Below, piece by piece: positions 33,371 to 42,555 of a stretch of DNA of 43,190 bases. Made by a program: the position numbers and the translations under genes. This DNA comes from Muribaculaceae bacterium. GTDB taxonomy: Bacteria; Bacteroidota; Bacteroidia; Bacteroidales; Muribaculaceae. The first letter of the stretch is position 1; every line of letters starts with the position of its first letter. Below the pieces are notes generated by a model. It ran no database searches. It was not told where the DNA came from and saw nothing but the letters and a program-made list of their open reading frames with translations. The stretch covers positions 1 through 43,190 of the forward strand of contig VSPN01000020.1 of assembly GCA_009775355.1 (NCBI GenBank). Reading direction: 5' to 3'.

Positions 33371-34333
33371 ATGAAAAAAGAAGATTTAAAGATAGTATTT
33401 TTCGGGACTCCGGAATTCGCAGTGGCGAGTCTTGACAGGCTTGTCAGCGAAGGCTACAATGTGGCAGCGGTCGTCACCATGCCCGATAAGACAGCAGGAC
33501 GCGGCCACAAGCTGATTAAGAGCGACGTCAAAATCTATGCCGAAGATAAAGGTCTGCCGCTGCTGCAACCCGAACGGCTCAAGAGCGAGGAATTTGTCAG
33601 TGCTCTGCGCAAGATCAACGCCGACCTCTTCATTGTCATCGCGTTCCGTATGCTTCCTGAAGTCGTGTGGAATATGCCGAGACTCGGCACATTCAATCTT
33701 CACGGGAGCCTGCTTCCTCGATATCGCGGTGCCGCACCGATAAACCGTGCGATCATGAACGGAGAGAAAGAGACCGGAATCACCACATTCTTTCTCAAAC
33801 ATGAGATCGACACTGGTGACATGATAGAGCAGCGCAGCACTCCTATAGAAGACTCCGACAACGCAGGCACAATCCATGACCGGCTTATGGAGATGGGTGC
33901 CGAAATGGTGGAGAGCACCGTCTGCAAGATCATTGACGGCACACTTGAGACACGCCCCCAGCCTGAGGGAGAATTCATCGGCGCACCCAAGATATTCAGA
34001 GAAGACTGCGAGATCGACTGGCACCGCACCGCTATGGAGATCCACAATCAAGTGCGCGGCCTTTCACCTTACCCGGCTGCGTTCACAACCGTCACAGAGG
34101 AGTCAGGTAAAAAATTCAGCACCAAGATATTCGCTACAGTCCTCAGCGGAATCCCCTCGGAAGAGAAAGCGGCGGGATCAGTCGTAAAAGAGGGAAAGCG
34201 GCTTTATGTAGCCGCATCTGACATGCTGCTTGAGATCATATCGCTTCAGCCTGCCGGAAAAAAACGAATGGAGGCAAGCGCGTTTCTACTCGGCTACAAC
34301 CCCGTAAAGATGTCAGGAAGCAAAGATGACTGA
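33371..34333 (+). CDS. fmt: Methionyl-tRNA formyltransferase
   Basis: A 320-residue enzyme that formylates Met-tRNAfMet for initiation. LKIVFFGTPEFAVASLD begins the Rossmann formyltransferase domain; SLLPRYRGAAPINRAI is the active-site block; the C-terminal OB-like domain (about 205-315) closes the protein. The start is set at 33371, because the in-frame ATG 36 bases upstream adds residues not found in Fmt. Its stop overlaps the menD start by eight bases. Confidence 0.96.
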   Translation: MKKEDLKIVFFGTPEFAVASLDRLVSEGYNVAAVVTMPDKTAGRGHKLIKSDVKIYAEDKGLPLLQPERLKSEEFVSALRKINADLFIVIAFRMLPEVVWNMPRLGTFNLHGSLLPRYRGAAPINRAIMNGEKETGITTFFLKHEIDTGDMIEQRSTPIEDSDNAGTIHDRLMEMGAEMVESTVCKIIDGTLETRPQPEGEFIGAPKIFREDCEIDWHRTAMEIHNQVRGLSPYPAAFTTVTEESGKKFSTKIFATVLSGIPSEEKAAGSVVKEGKRLYVAASDMLLEIISLQPAGKKRMEASAFLLGYNPVKMSGSKDD

Positions 34334-36086
34334 GACCGGATCTGACACCCTGACCGCAGACACAGGCAATGCCAACTGCAGGGAACTGCTTGACGTAATG
34401 ACCGCCCGGGGGCTTGACACAGTGATCCTGTCGCCTGGCAGCCGCAACGCGCCCCTGCTTATAGGAGTTTCCGCCCGCGACGAACTCAGAAAAATCATCA
34501 TACCAGATGAACGGACAGCGGCATTCGCCGCTCTCGGCATCGGTCTGGTCACCCGCCGTCCCATTGCTCTGATATGCACGTCGGGCACAGCCCTCTACAA
34601 CTATGCCCCAGCTGTGGCTGAGGCTTATTACCAGAATATTCCGCTAATTGTGATCACGGCCGACCGGCCGTCGCAATGGATCGATCAGGATGACTCGCAG
34701 ACGCTAAGGCAGCCGGGAGCTCTCGACAAGATCGTCAAAAGAAGCTACGACATACCCCCGGAGACCGGCATGATTTCGCCTTGTGCAAATCCGGAATACC
34801 GATCTGAAAGAGAATGGTTTGTCAACCGCATTGCAAATGAGGCATACACCACAGCCACATCCGGTATGCCCGGACCGGTGCATGTCAACATGCAGTTCGG
34901 CACCCCTCTTGACGAGACTGTCGCGCTTCGCAGACGACATGTCCGCACAGTCGAAGTGATACCCAACGATGCTCCTCTTCCTCCCCATCTCTGCAGGGAG
35001 CTGGCTCTCCGCCTGACAGATAAGAAAGTAATGGTGACCGCCGGCTTCATGGGTGCTGACAATGAACTCAACAAGGCATTGTCGGAATTCTCACGGCTTC
35101 CCAATGTGACTGTCATCTGCGAGACTATATCCAATCTGCACCTTGACGGCCATGCCTTCATGGCCGACTCTCTCTTCACAGGAATAGAGAAAGAGCAGCT
35201 CGACTCGCTGCGTCCCGACGTGGTCATATCGGTCGGAGGCGCACTCGTGTCAAGAATGCTTAAGGAATACCTGCGCGGATGCACAGCCGCCGAGCACTGG
35301 ACCCTTTCTGACACCGATGTTTCGACTGACTGCTTCCAGCACCTTTCGCTGCATGTGGATTACTCCCCACAAAGATTCTTCAAAGGGATAGCGTCAATGA
35401 CGCGTCAACTTATCAGAAAAGGGCACTGTATGCCCGGTGTCGGCTATCGCGACGCGTGGCAGATCGAGAGAGAGAGAATATTTCAGAACAACCTGAGAAG
35501 ACTCTCCGTGACACCTTGGTCTGAACTGTCGGCTCTCGCAAGAGTATTCGCATCCGTGCCGGAGAATTACAATGTCTTTCTCTCCAACGGCACCTGTGTC
35601 AGATATGCGCAGCTTCTCACAGACAAGCCTCCGCATGCCAGCTATTGCAACCGCGGTGTCTCGGGTATAGACGGCACAAACGCGACCGCACTCGGAGTGT
35701 CGATGGCTTACGGGGGGACTACCCTGCTTGTGACAGGTGACATGTCGTTCGCATATTGCCCCGAAGTGATGCATCTTCAGAAACTTGCAGGCGGAGATCT
35801 GCGCATCGTTGTGGTAAGCAACGGAGGTGGCGGGATATTCCGTTTCATAAAGACAACACGCCAGCTTGAGACCCGCGAGAAATACTTTTGCTGCGACCAG
35901 CGGCTTCCGGTCGGAGATGTCGCACGCGTCTACGGCTGGAATTACCGCAACGCCCACGACATGGAGAGCCTCGCCGCCGGACTGGAATATCTGTATGAAA
36001 CCCCGTCTACGCTTCTTGAGATCACAGCCGATCCAGATACAAGCGCGGAGACTCTGATCCGGTGGATGGAGAGACCCGGCTCATGA
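34326..36086 (+). CDS. menD: SEPHCHC synthase MenD
   Basis: A 586-residue thiamine-diphosphate enzyme that joins 2-oxoglutarate to isochorismate in menaquinone synthesis. The N-terminal domain shows SPGSRNAPLL and ALICTSGTA, the middle domain begins near 185, and the C-terminal ThDP domain has GTNATALG, GDMSFAYC and SNGGGGIFRFI. First of four consecutive men genes (D, B, C, E), translationally coupled to fmt. Confidence 0.96.
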   Translation: MTETGSDTLTADTGNANCRELLDVMTARGLDTVILSPGSRNAPLLIGVSARDELRKIIIPDERTAAFAALGIGLVTRRPIALICTSGTALYNYAPAVAEAYYQNIPLIVITADRPSQWIDQDDSQTLRQPGALDKIVKRSYDIPPETGMISPCANPEYRSEREWFVNRIANEAYTTATSGMPGPVHVNMQFGTPLDETVALRRRHVRTVEVIPNDAPLPPHLCRELALRLTDKKVMVTAGFMGADNELNKALSEFSRLPNVTVICETISNLHLDGHAFMADSLFTGIEKEQLDSLRPDVVISVGGALVSRMLKEYLRGCTAAEHWTLSDTDVSTDCFQHLSLHVDYSPQRFFKGIASMTRQLIRKGHCMPGVGYRDAWQIERERIFQNNLRRLSVTPWSELSALARVFASVPENYNVFLSNGTCVRYAQLLTDKPPHASYCNRGVSGIDGTNATALGVSMAYGGTTLLVTGDMSFAYCPEVMHLQKLAGGDLRIVVVSNGGGGIFRFIKTTRQLETREKYFCCDQRLPVGDVARVYGWNYRNAHDMESLAAGLEYLYETPSTLLEITADPDTSAETLIRWMERPGS

Positions 36087-36120
36087 TATTCACGGAAAGA
36101 TCCTGAAACTTCAATAATAT

Positions 36121-36942
36121 ATGAATATGTTTGACTGGAAAACAATAAAAGAATACGAGGATATCCTCTTCGAGAAATTCGATGGTATCGCAAAAATTAC
36201 GATCAACCGTCCAAGAGTCTACAACGCATTTCGTCCTAAGACCAATATGGAGATGCTCGACGCTTTCCACATCTGCCGCGAAAATCCTGACATACGCGTC
36301 ATCATATTGACAGGAGCCGGCGACAAGGCATTCTGCAGCGGCGGCGACCAGAACGTAAAGGGAGAAGGGGGCTACGTAGGAGAAGACGGAGTTCCCCGCC
36401 TCAATGTGCTTGACCTGCACCAGATGATCCGCTCCATCCCCAAGCCGGTCATCGCCATGGTCAACGGCTATTCGATCGGCGGAGGCAATGTGCTTCAGGT
36501 AATATGCGATCTCTCGATCGCGTCGGAAAACGCCCGGTTCGGACAGACCGGTCCCAAAGTTGGCAGCTTTGACGGAGGATTCGGCGCAAGCTATCTGGCT
36601 CGCTGCGTCGGGCAGAAAAAAGCACGCGAGATCTGGTTTCTCTGCCGCCAGTATACCGCCGCCGAAGCCCTCGAAATGGGAATGGTCAACGCCGTCGTGC
36701 CCTTCGACCGGCTGGAGGAAACCACAGTCGAATGGTGCCGCACGATAATGAAACGCTCGCCACTTGCGATCAGAATGATAAAACGCGCCCTCAACGCCGA
36801 GCTTGACGGCCAGCACGGACTCATGCAGTTTGCCGGCGACGCGACACTGCTCTACTATATGCTCGACGAAGCTCAGGAAGGCAAAAACGCATTTCTTGAG
36901 AAGCGCGATCCCGATTTCGACAAATATCCCAAATTCCCCTGA
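36121..36942 (+). CDS. menB: 1,4-Dihydroxy-2-naphthoyl-CoA synthase MenB
   Basis: A 273-residue crotonase-fold enzyme closing the naphthoquinone ring from o-succinylbenzoyl-CoA. Features include INRPRVYNAFRP, the GAGDKAFCSGGDQ oxyanion segment, YSIGGGNVL, TGPKVGSFDGGFGASYLAR and the C-terminal DPDFDKYPKFP tail typical of MenB. It follows menD by 34 bp. Confidence 0.97.
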   Translation: MNMFDWKTIKEYEDILFEKFDGIAKITINRPRVYNAFRPKTNMEMLDAFHICRENPDIRVIILTGAGDKAFCSGGDQNVKGEGGYVGEDGVPRLNVLDLHQMIRSIPKPVIAMVNGYSIGGGNVLQVICDLSIASENARFGQTGPKVGSFDGGFGASYLARCVGQKKAREIWFLCRQYTAAEALEMGMVNAVVPFDRLEETTVEWCRTIMKRSPLAIRMIKRALNAELDGQHGLMQFAGDATLLYYMLDEAQEGKNAFLEKRDPDFDKYPKFP

Positions 36943-36982
36943 CAGTCAACCATAACCACTCAACAACAGACCTTAAAGACTG

Positions 36983-38041
36983 ATGAGACTCCAGTTCGCA
37001 CCCTACGTGCTGAAATTCAACGAACCGGGAAGTACCTCCCGAGGTGTCCTGACAGAAAAGATCACATGCATGCTCAGGCTATTCGACGAGAATAACCCTG
37101 AACAGTACGGCATAGGAGAGGCCGCCATATTTCCCGGACTGTCGCCCGAGGCAGACGACCGCTTCTTCTACAAGCTGATGGAACTTCAGGCCAACATAAG
37201 GCTCGGACTCAAGACAGATCTCACGTGCTTCCCCTCGCTGCAGTGCGGACTGGAACAGGCCATTCGCGACTACTCCGGCGGCTGTTCGGGAGTCTGTTTC
37301 GAATCTCCGTTCACTCACGGAGCAAGCGGCATCCGAATAAACGGACTTGTCTGGATGGGCGACTATGACACTATGGTCGAACGGATCGAAAGGAAACTGT
37401 CTGAAGGATTCAGGTGCATAAAGCTAAAGATCGGAGCGATAGACTGGAAAAAGGAAGTCGACATGATCAGGCACATCCGCGACCGGTACGACACAGACCG
37501 AGTCGAGATCCGAGTGGATGCCAACGGCGGATTTGACATGGACTGCGCGATTCCGAGACTGAAAAGACTCGCTGATCTGGGAGTGCATTCGATCGAGCAA
37601 CCGATAAAAGCCGGAAACCCGCAGCTCATGCGCTTCCTATGCGAGATCTCTCCCCTTCCGGTGGCACTCGACGAGGAATTGATCGGCAAATTCACCACAA
37701 CAGAGAAAGAGGAGACCCTCGACTGCATCAGACCGGCCTATATAGTTCTGAAACCTTCACTTATAGGCGGATTCTCCGGAGCACAGGAATGGATAGACCT
37801 TGCCGCAGAGCGCGGCATAGGCTGGTGGGTGACATCATCGCTTGAGTCAAACATCGGTCTCAACGCACTTTCGCAGTGGGTTGCGACACTTCACAATCCA
37901 TTGCCTCAGGGCCTTGGCACGGGCGGGGTATTCTGCAACAACTTCACTTCTCCTGTTTACCTTGACCAGGACTCGCTTCTTTACAATCCCGACATAACAC
38001 TTGACCGGAGCCAGCTTGACGCGCTCGACTGGAGAGAATGA
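36983..38041 (+). CDS. menC: o-Succinylbenzoate synthase MenC
   Basis: A 352-residue enolase-superfamily dehydratase making o-succinylbenzoate. KLKIGAIDW carries the catalytic Lys pair (147, 149), RVDANGGF and IEQPI hold metal ligands, and ALDEELIG follows. Dipeptide epimerases are the main alternative, but the men operon decides the call. Its stop overlaps the menE start (ATGA). Confidence 0.93.
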   Translation: MRLQFAPYVLKFNEPGSTSRGVLTEKITCMLRLFDENNPEQYGIGEAAIFPGLSPEADDRFFYKLMELQANIRLGLKTDLTCFPSLQCGLEQAIRDYSGGCSGVCFESPFTHGASGIRINGLVWMGDYDTMVERIERKLSEGFRCIKLKIGAIDWKKEVDMIRHIRDRYDTDRVEIRVDANGGFDMDCAIPRLKRLADLGVHSIEQPIKAGNPQLMRFLCEISPLPVALDEELIGKFTTTEKEETLDCIRPAYIVLKPSLIGGFSGAQEWIDLAAERGIGWWVTSSLESNIGLNALSQWVATLHNPLPQGLGTGGVFCNNFTSPVYLDQDSLLYNPDITLDRSQLDALDWRE

Positions 38042-38970
38042 ACTACACAGACTTTGCCAAAGAGTGGGAATCGCCGTCAGACTGCATAATATGTCGCACA
38101 TCAGGATCGACAGGCACGCCCAAAGAGATATGTCTTCCCAAAAGCGAGATGCGAAAAAGCGCATGGCGCACCATACGCTTTTTCGGTCTTGACAGCAACT
38201 CACACCTGCATTCATGTGTGTCGCCAGACTACATAGGAGGCATGATGATGGCCGTAAGGGCATACGAGACCGGAGCTGAGCTTACATGGGAGAGGCCAAG
38301 CAACCGCCCCCTTGATAAATATGACGGAATGAGGATTGACCTGCTTGCAACTGTTCCGTCACAGATGATCCACATACTTGACAACCTTCACGATATGCCA
38401 GAGATAAGGGCAGTCATCATAGGGGGAGCCCCGATACCTTCGCATCTGAGAGAAAGAATCGCAAAATCCGGGCTTGAAGCATGGGAGACCTACGGCATGA
38501 CAGAGACCGCATCGCACATCGCACTGCGGTGTGTCTCCGTCACGCCCGGCGCATTCATGACGCTCGATGGAATCAGGACATACACCGACCGCGAATCGCG
38601 TCTTGTGATCGAGATGGACGGATGGCAGCGGATTGTAACCAACGACATTGCAGACATTGCGGAAGATGGTGGATTCACCATACTCGGCAGATATGACAAC
38701 GTGATAATCACAGGTGGAAAGAAAGTCCATCCCGAAGTGGTGGAAGACATTCTTGAGCGCGAGCTGGGCGTTCCTGTCATGATATCGTCACTGCCGGATG
38801 AAAAATGGGGAGAACGCGTCATAATGACAATCGAAGATGGACTCGACAAAAGAGAAGATACCAATATAATATCAAAATGCAAGAATCTTTTGCCAAAAGA
38901 ATGTGTACCCAAAGAGATCAGACACACTCAGGTGGCCAGAACCGGAAACGGGAAAAAGAAACGTAAATAA
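38038..38970 (+). CDS. menE: o-Succinylbenzoate-CoA ligase MenE, short form
   Basis: A 310-residue adenylate-forming ligase making OSB-CoA. It shows the P-loop CRTSGSTGTPKEI, the YGMTETASHIA A5 motif, the GRYDNVIITGGKKVHPEVVED hinge, and a C-terminal lysine near ARTGNGK. It is well below the 450-500 residues of Proteobacterial and Firmicutes MenE; the N-terminal part is reduced, as in other Bacteroidetes. Last gene of the menDBCE run. Confidence 0.9.
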   Translation: MNYTDFAKEWESPSDCIICRTSGSTGTPKEICLPKSEMRKSAWRTIRFFGLDSNSHLHSCVSPDYIGGMMMAVRAYETGAELTWERPSNRPLDKYDGMRIDLLATVPSQMIHILDNLHDMPEIRAVIIGGAPIPSHLRERIAKSGLEAWETYGMTETASHIALRCVSVTPGAFMTLDGIRTYTDRESRLVIEMDGWQRIVTNDIADIAEDGGFTILGRYDNVIITGGKKVHPEVVEDILERELGVPVMISSLPDEKWGERVIMTIEDGLDKREDTNIISKCKNLLPKECVPKEIRHTQVARTGNGKKKRK

Positions 38971-38980
38971 AAAATATGCC

Positions 38981-39031
38981 GTATCAGGATAAGGAATCAG
39001 TTGTAAATCCTGCCCTGACACACATTTTTTC
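38981..39031 (+). terminator. Weak candidate terminator after menE
   Basis: TCAGG (38984-38988) can pair with CCTGA (39014-39018) across an internal loop with further GGAT/ATCC pairing, followed by a T6 run at 39025-39030. The stem is short and interrupted. Confidence 0.4.
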
Positions 39032-39112
39032 TAAATTTAGAGCAAAAAACTTCTGCTAAATTTATATGTTTTATAAATTTGTTGTAAATTTGTGTTATAA
39101 AACATATAAATT
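39030..39112. repeat. AT-rich palindromes and TAAATTT repeats upstream of the Crp gene
   Basis: TCTAAATTTAGA (39030-39041) is a perfect 12-bp palindrome. Next to it is a perfect 18-bp inverted repeat with arms 39059-39076 and 39095-39112 around an 18-bp spacer. TAAATTT occurs four times (39032, 39057, 39074, 39085); the last two are followed by G and fit the -7 promoter consensus, the last lying in the spacer. This looks like an operator and promoter combined. Confidence 0.8.
39074..39092 (+). promoter_or_regulatory. Tandem -7 elements for the Crp-family regulator gene
   Basis: TAAATTTG occurs at 39074-39081 and 39085-39092, both matching TAnnTTTG. A clear -33 TTTG is not seen at 20 bp, so the promoter may depend on an activator. 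They lie inside or on the edge of the inverted repeat at 39059-39112. Confidence 0.5.
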
Positions 39113-39201
39113 CGATTTAAACTTTTTTTCAGTAAGCAAAAAAGTGCAAGTCGGACAATACGTTTCACCGATCTTCAGAGAAGGATCAACAAGCGAACTG
39201 C

Positions 39202-39903
39202 ATGATAAAGAAGAGCTCACTGGAACGAATCATCGGCGACGATCTCGCTGAACTGTGGAACGCGCTGACACCTGACGAGAAAAGAATCATCGCGGAAAAC
39301 TTCCACTATGAACGTTACAAAAAAAACCAGATCATCTATGCGGAGTCAGAGACTCCCGAAAATCTCTATTGCCTTCTTGAAGGCAAAGTAAAACTGTTCA
39401 AGAGCGGCATAGGAGACCGTGTGCAGATACTGCGCCTGTACAGGCCGGTTCAGTATTTCGGCTATCGAGCGTATTTCGCGCGCGAGCCTTATGTGTCGTC
39501 ATCAGCGGCATTTGAGCCTTCGGTGTTGGGCATAATCCCGATGAAGATAGTCGAAGAGATCATCCGCAAGAACAACGATCTGGCACTATTCTTCATTCAT
39601 GAGTTGTCGCGCAATCTCGGCGGAGCTGATACCAAGATAATCAACCTGACACAGAAGCATATACGCGGACGTCTGGCCGAGGCTCTGCTTCTGCTCGCCG
39701 ACAATTACGGCTATGAGGGAGACGGAGCGACTCTCAAGATCTACATGAGCCGCGAGGATCTGGCCAATCTCTCCAACATGACGACATCAAATGCCATCCG
39801 GACCCTAACATCATTTGTGACGGAAAAACTCATTCTTGTCGACGGCAGAAGAATTCGCATAGTCAACGAACCCCAGCTACGCAAGATATCTAAATTCGGA
39901 TAA
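39202..39903 (+). CDS. Crp/Fnr-family transcriptional regulator
   Basis: A 233-residue regulator. A cyclic-nucleotide-binding-type beta-roll (about 30-120, with LYCLLEGKVKLFKSG) leads through a dimer helix to a winged HTH (about 155-225: RGRLAEALLLLADNYG, SREDLANLSNMTTSNAIRTL). The cysteine cluster of oxygen-sensing FNR is absent, so it is not an iron-sulphur FNR; the ligand is unknown. It is transcribed alone, with the palindromic promoter region upstream and a strong terminator downstream. Autoregulation through that palindrome is plausible. Confidence 0.92.
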   Translation: MIKKSSLERIIGDDLAELWNALTPDEKRIIAENFHYERYKKNQIIYAESETPENLYCLLEGKVKLFKSGIGDRVQILRLYRPVQYFGYRAYFAREPYVSSSAAFEPSVLGIIPMKIVEEIIRKNNDLALFFIHELSRNLGGADTKIINLTQKHIRGRLAEALLLLADNYGYEGDGATLKIYMSREDLANLSNMTTSNAIRTLTSFVTEKLILVDGRRIRIVNEPQLRKISKFG

Positions 39904-39928
39904 CAGCCATATTCTCAAAAAAATTCAA

Positions 39929-39979
39929 ACAATCCCGCCACTTGTATCGTCAAAGTGGCGGGATTGTCATATTTTTTCA
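39929..39979 (+). terminator. Strong terminator after the Crp-family gene
   Basis: A perfect 15-bp stem (39929-39943 with 39953-39967) around a 9-base loop, rich in GC at its core, then CATATTTTTT. It isolates the regulator gene from the AlbA_2 gene. Confidence 0.93.
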
Positions 39980-39980
39980 T

Positions 39981-40031
39981 TATATTTGCGTTGGACGATG
40001 GAAATACGGCAACACGCTACCGCGTCCGTAT
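39981..40031 (+). promoter_or_regulatory. AlbA_2 gene -7 box and leader hairpin
   Basis: TATATTTG at 39981-39988 matches the -7 consensus. The predicted leader folds as ATACGG (40004-40009) with CCGTAT (40026-40031) plus an inner ACGC/GCGT stem (40014-40017, 40022-40025) and a TACC loop. The -33 is unclear. Confidence 0.5.
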
Positions 40032-40063
40032 CCACTAATGAATGACTCAAAATCAAGATAATC

Positions 40064-42526
40064 ATGGCATCAGTAAACAGGCCGCAATTCTGGCTACAGA
40101 TCAAGAAAGACTATATTCTTGATAATTTTGAAAACCTTATAAACTATCTCAGCCGGTATGAATATTACCCGACAGAAGATAATTCGGACTTTGACTCCAC
40201 AATAGAATGCATGCGACAACTGGCGGAAGAGATCAGCCGCGCTGTCGATGCCACTCCCCTTTTCAGGCAGACTGAACTTGCATATGACAGAGTGCTTGTC
40301 ATAAGACTATTGTGCGCGCATATACTCGCTTCTTATAAAGCCGGCCACACCGAGCACCGCACAATTATGACCCTTGCCTCCCTGCTTGCCCAGTCTGACA
40401 TAAACTACGGGCTTGACACATTGACATCGATATATGATATAATTGTAAACTGCATAAGGAGGCGAAGACTTGTCAATACCGGTTTTACATGGAACGACAT
40501 AGCTACACATCATGTCAATGATCTTGCCATGATGTATCGTGTCAGGATAATGAGATTCGCCGACGCCGCACCCGGAGATCCTTCTTATTTTCTGGAAAAC
40601 AACGGTCTGCTGGTGATCAGGTCATCGGGCATTCCGGATCTCAGTCTTGCAAACAAGGTAAAATACACTCAGAGGAAATTTGAAAAGCTGTTTGAACTGC
40701 CACGTCTGATGCGCGTGCTTACCGATAAAGAGAACTTCGAATATGCCGATGAGTTCGGACGTCTTTACCACACCATGCAGAGGCTTGTGAAGATGCAGGA
40801 ATCATACAAGCCTGTCGCGATGGCAAGCCGTGAGACTTATACCTACCAGGACAGTTTCCCTGTTAGAATCACATCGAAATACGGTTGGAGACTCGAAGCC
40901 GAGACCATTGATCCCCGCTATCACAAGATTTCAGGCAAACTACTTCTTGAAATGCCTCTGCACAGGCCAAAGATGCGCACTATCAACGAGATGCTCGAGA
41001 CCGGTGACATAATCATGGTGTATCCGTCGGCAAAAGAAGGATATAGCTTTGAGGTATACGACGCATTCGAAGATTACTACCGCCGTTATGCCTGCGGGTG
41101 CGCCTCTCAGAACAAAGCCGCGGTATTCGGCAACTACTACGCAAAAGGAACCCAATGGATAACCGAAGACGGTCTGCGCGTCGGCATAGACAGATCTAAA
41201 GCAGATGCACTCGATGAGGAAGAGTCACGACTCTTCACCGATGCCATTGAAAACAGGACTCCGATTCTGCTCCGGACATACAAGGAGGCTCCCGACGTAA
41301 ACAAAGAGGATTTCTATGTATACGGCGAGCCCTACGACCTGTCGGACGAGGCATGCGGAGACCTGCTTCTGACCGCAGACTCGGCCGACAGAAACATGAT
41401 TCGTAATTTCATAGAATACTCGCGGACACAAGCCGAGGAGTGCGGAGCAGGGCATTCAGTAGGAGAACTGAAAGAAGCCTCTGCAGAGGAGTGCTCTCTT
41501 CTGATTCCGATAATACACCGCATCGGTAACAGCGGGGTCATGTCGTGTCGGACGCGCCTCGAATACAATACAGCATGCGCTATGCTCTGCATAATGACCG
41601 GCAGGAATGAGGATCTCGCATATATCGATCATGAGAACCGATATCTCCATGAACTTGTGAAGTTCGCTTCCGACAAGGAAATGACGCCTCTGCCCCGACA
41701 GGAGATACTTTCCGGAAACCCGGAAAGTGAAAAGCGGGAACGGATCGTGTCAACGCTCATGCAATACAAGAAGAAAGATGTTCTGCACACTGGAAAGATC
41801 AATACAGATCAGGGGAGCACCGATATCCTTTCCAAAGTGGGTGCACTCGTAAGCGCATCCAACAGCCTTATCGACATAATCGACGAATCGGAACTCAACA
41901 ACATCAAGCAATCGATAGCACGTATGCTCCATGTGGAGGACGAATATGTCTCGATACTTGACGACCGCACTTATTACGGAGTCGAGAGCATCAACCTGGA
42001 ATTCAAGTCATCGGTTGTGTTTCCTCCATACAATCAGCGAAAATCGCCCGAAGACATAACAGACCCCGAACTTCAGAAATGGGCCATAATCAAGGCTGTG
42101 TGCGGATTTCTCAATTCACGCTCCGGCGGAGACCTGCTGATCGGAGTAAATGATGCAGGCTATGCCATCGGGCTCGATTATGACATACAGAAACTACATC
42201 AGCTCAGATACATATCAAGTCCAGACGCTGATCACTACCGTCTGTATGTGCAGCGTATCCTGACTCGTGCCTTTGCCGAGACAGAAGGCAACAAAGATCC
42301 GTCGGAAATCGCCAACACGCATATCGACTCCATAATCGAGACAAACGCTGAGGGAAGAACAGTGCTCCGGATAAAGATCAGACCTTACAGCAGATGCATA
42401 GTCAGACTTGCCGCAGATTCACGCGAGCGTCCCGCCGGAATCGAGGAGTCGTACGTTCGCCGAAGCGGACGTACCGTAGTGATAACCCAGGGGATGAAAG
42501 AAGAGATAATGAAATACAAGAAATAA
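40064..42526 (+). CDS. Large AlbA_2 (Schlafen-type) domain protein of unknown function
   Basis: An 820-residue cytoplasmic protein, not recognised as a named family. Residues about 640-760 form an AlbA_2/Schlafen domain: INLEFKSS at 643-650, then AIIKAVCGFLNSRSGGDLLIGVNDAG and GLDYD, the usual block of putative DNA- or RNA-binding proteins. The first 640 residues have no motif I can name; they are charged, largely helical at the start (1-200) and mixed later, with no signal peptide, membrane segment or P-loop. A K/R-rich C-terminus follows. The gene has its own promoter, with a lipoprotein gene 29 bp downstream. A nucleic-acid-linked regulatory or defence role is possible but unproven. Confidence 0.75.
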   Translation: MASVNRPQFWLQIKKDYILDNFENLINYLSRYEYYPTEDNSDFDSTIECMRQLAEEISRAVDATPLFRQTELAYDRVLVIRLLCAHILASYKAGHTEHRTIMTLASLLAQSDINYGLDTLTSIYDIIVNCIRRRRLVNTGFTWNDIATHHVNDLAMMYRVRIMRFADAAPGDPSYFLENNGLLVIRSSGIPDLSLANKVKYTQRKFEKLFELPRLMRVLTDKENFEYADEFGRLYHTMQRLVKMQESYKPVAMASRETYTYQDSFPVRITSKYGWRLEAETIDPRYHKISGKLLLEMPLHRPKMRTINEMLETGDIIMVYPSAKEGYSFEVYDAFEDYYRRYACGCASQNKAAVFGNYYAKGTQWITEDGLRVGIDRSKADALDEEESRLFTDAIENRTPILLRTYKEAPDVNKEDFYVYGEPYDLSDEACGDLLLTADSADRNMIRNFIEYSRTQAEECGAGHSVGELKEASAEECSLLIPIIHRIGNSGVMSCRTRLEYNTACAMLCIMTGRNEDLAYIDHENRYLHELVKFASDKEMTPLPRQEILSGNPESEKRERIVSTLMQYKKKDVLHTGKINTDQGSTDILSKVGALVSASNSLIDIIDESELNNIKQSIARMLHVEDEYVSILDDRTYYGVESINLEFKSSVVFPPYNQRKSPEDITDPELQKWAIIKAVCGFLNSRSGGDLLIGVNDAGYAIGLDYDIQKLHQLRYISSPDADHYRLYVQRILTRAFAETEGNKDPSEIANTHIDSIIETNAEGRTVLRIKIRPYSRCIVRLAADSRERPAGIEESYVRRSGRTVVITQGMKEEIMKYKK

Positions 42527-42555
42527 GAAATCGGTAAAACCAACACATTTATGTC

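Noticed and set aside
39059..39112. Reading the AT-rich inverted repeat as a terminator for menE
   Set aside because: It has an 18-base loop, an AT-only stem, no T-tract after it and promoter -7 boxes within it, so an operator or promoter role fits better.
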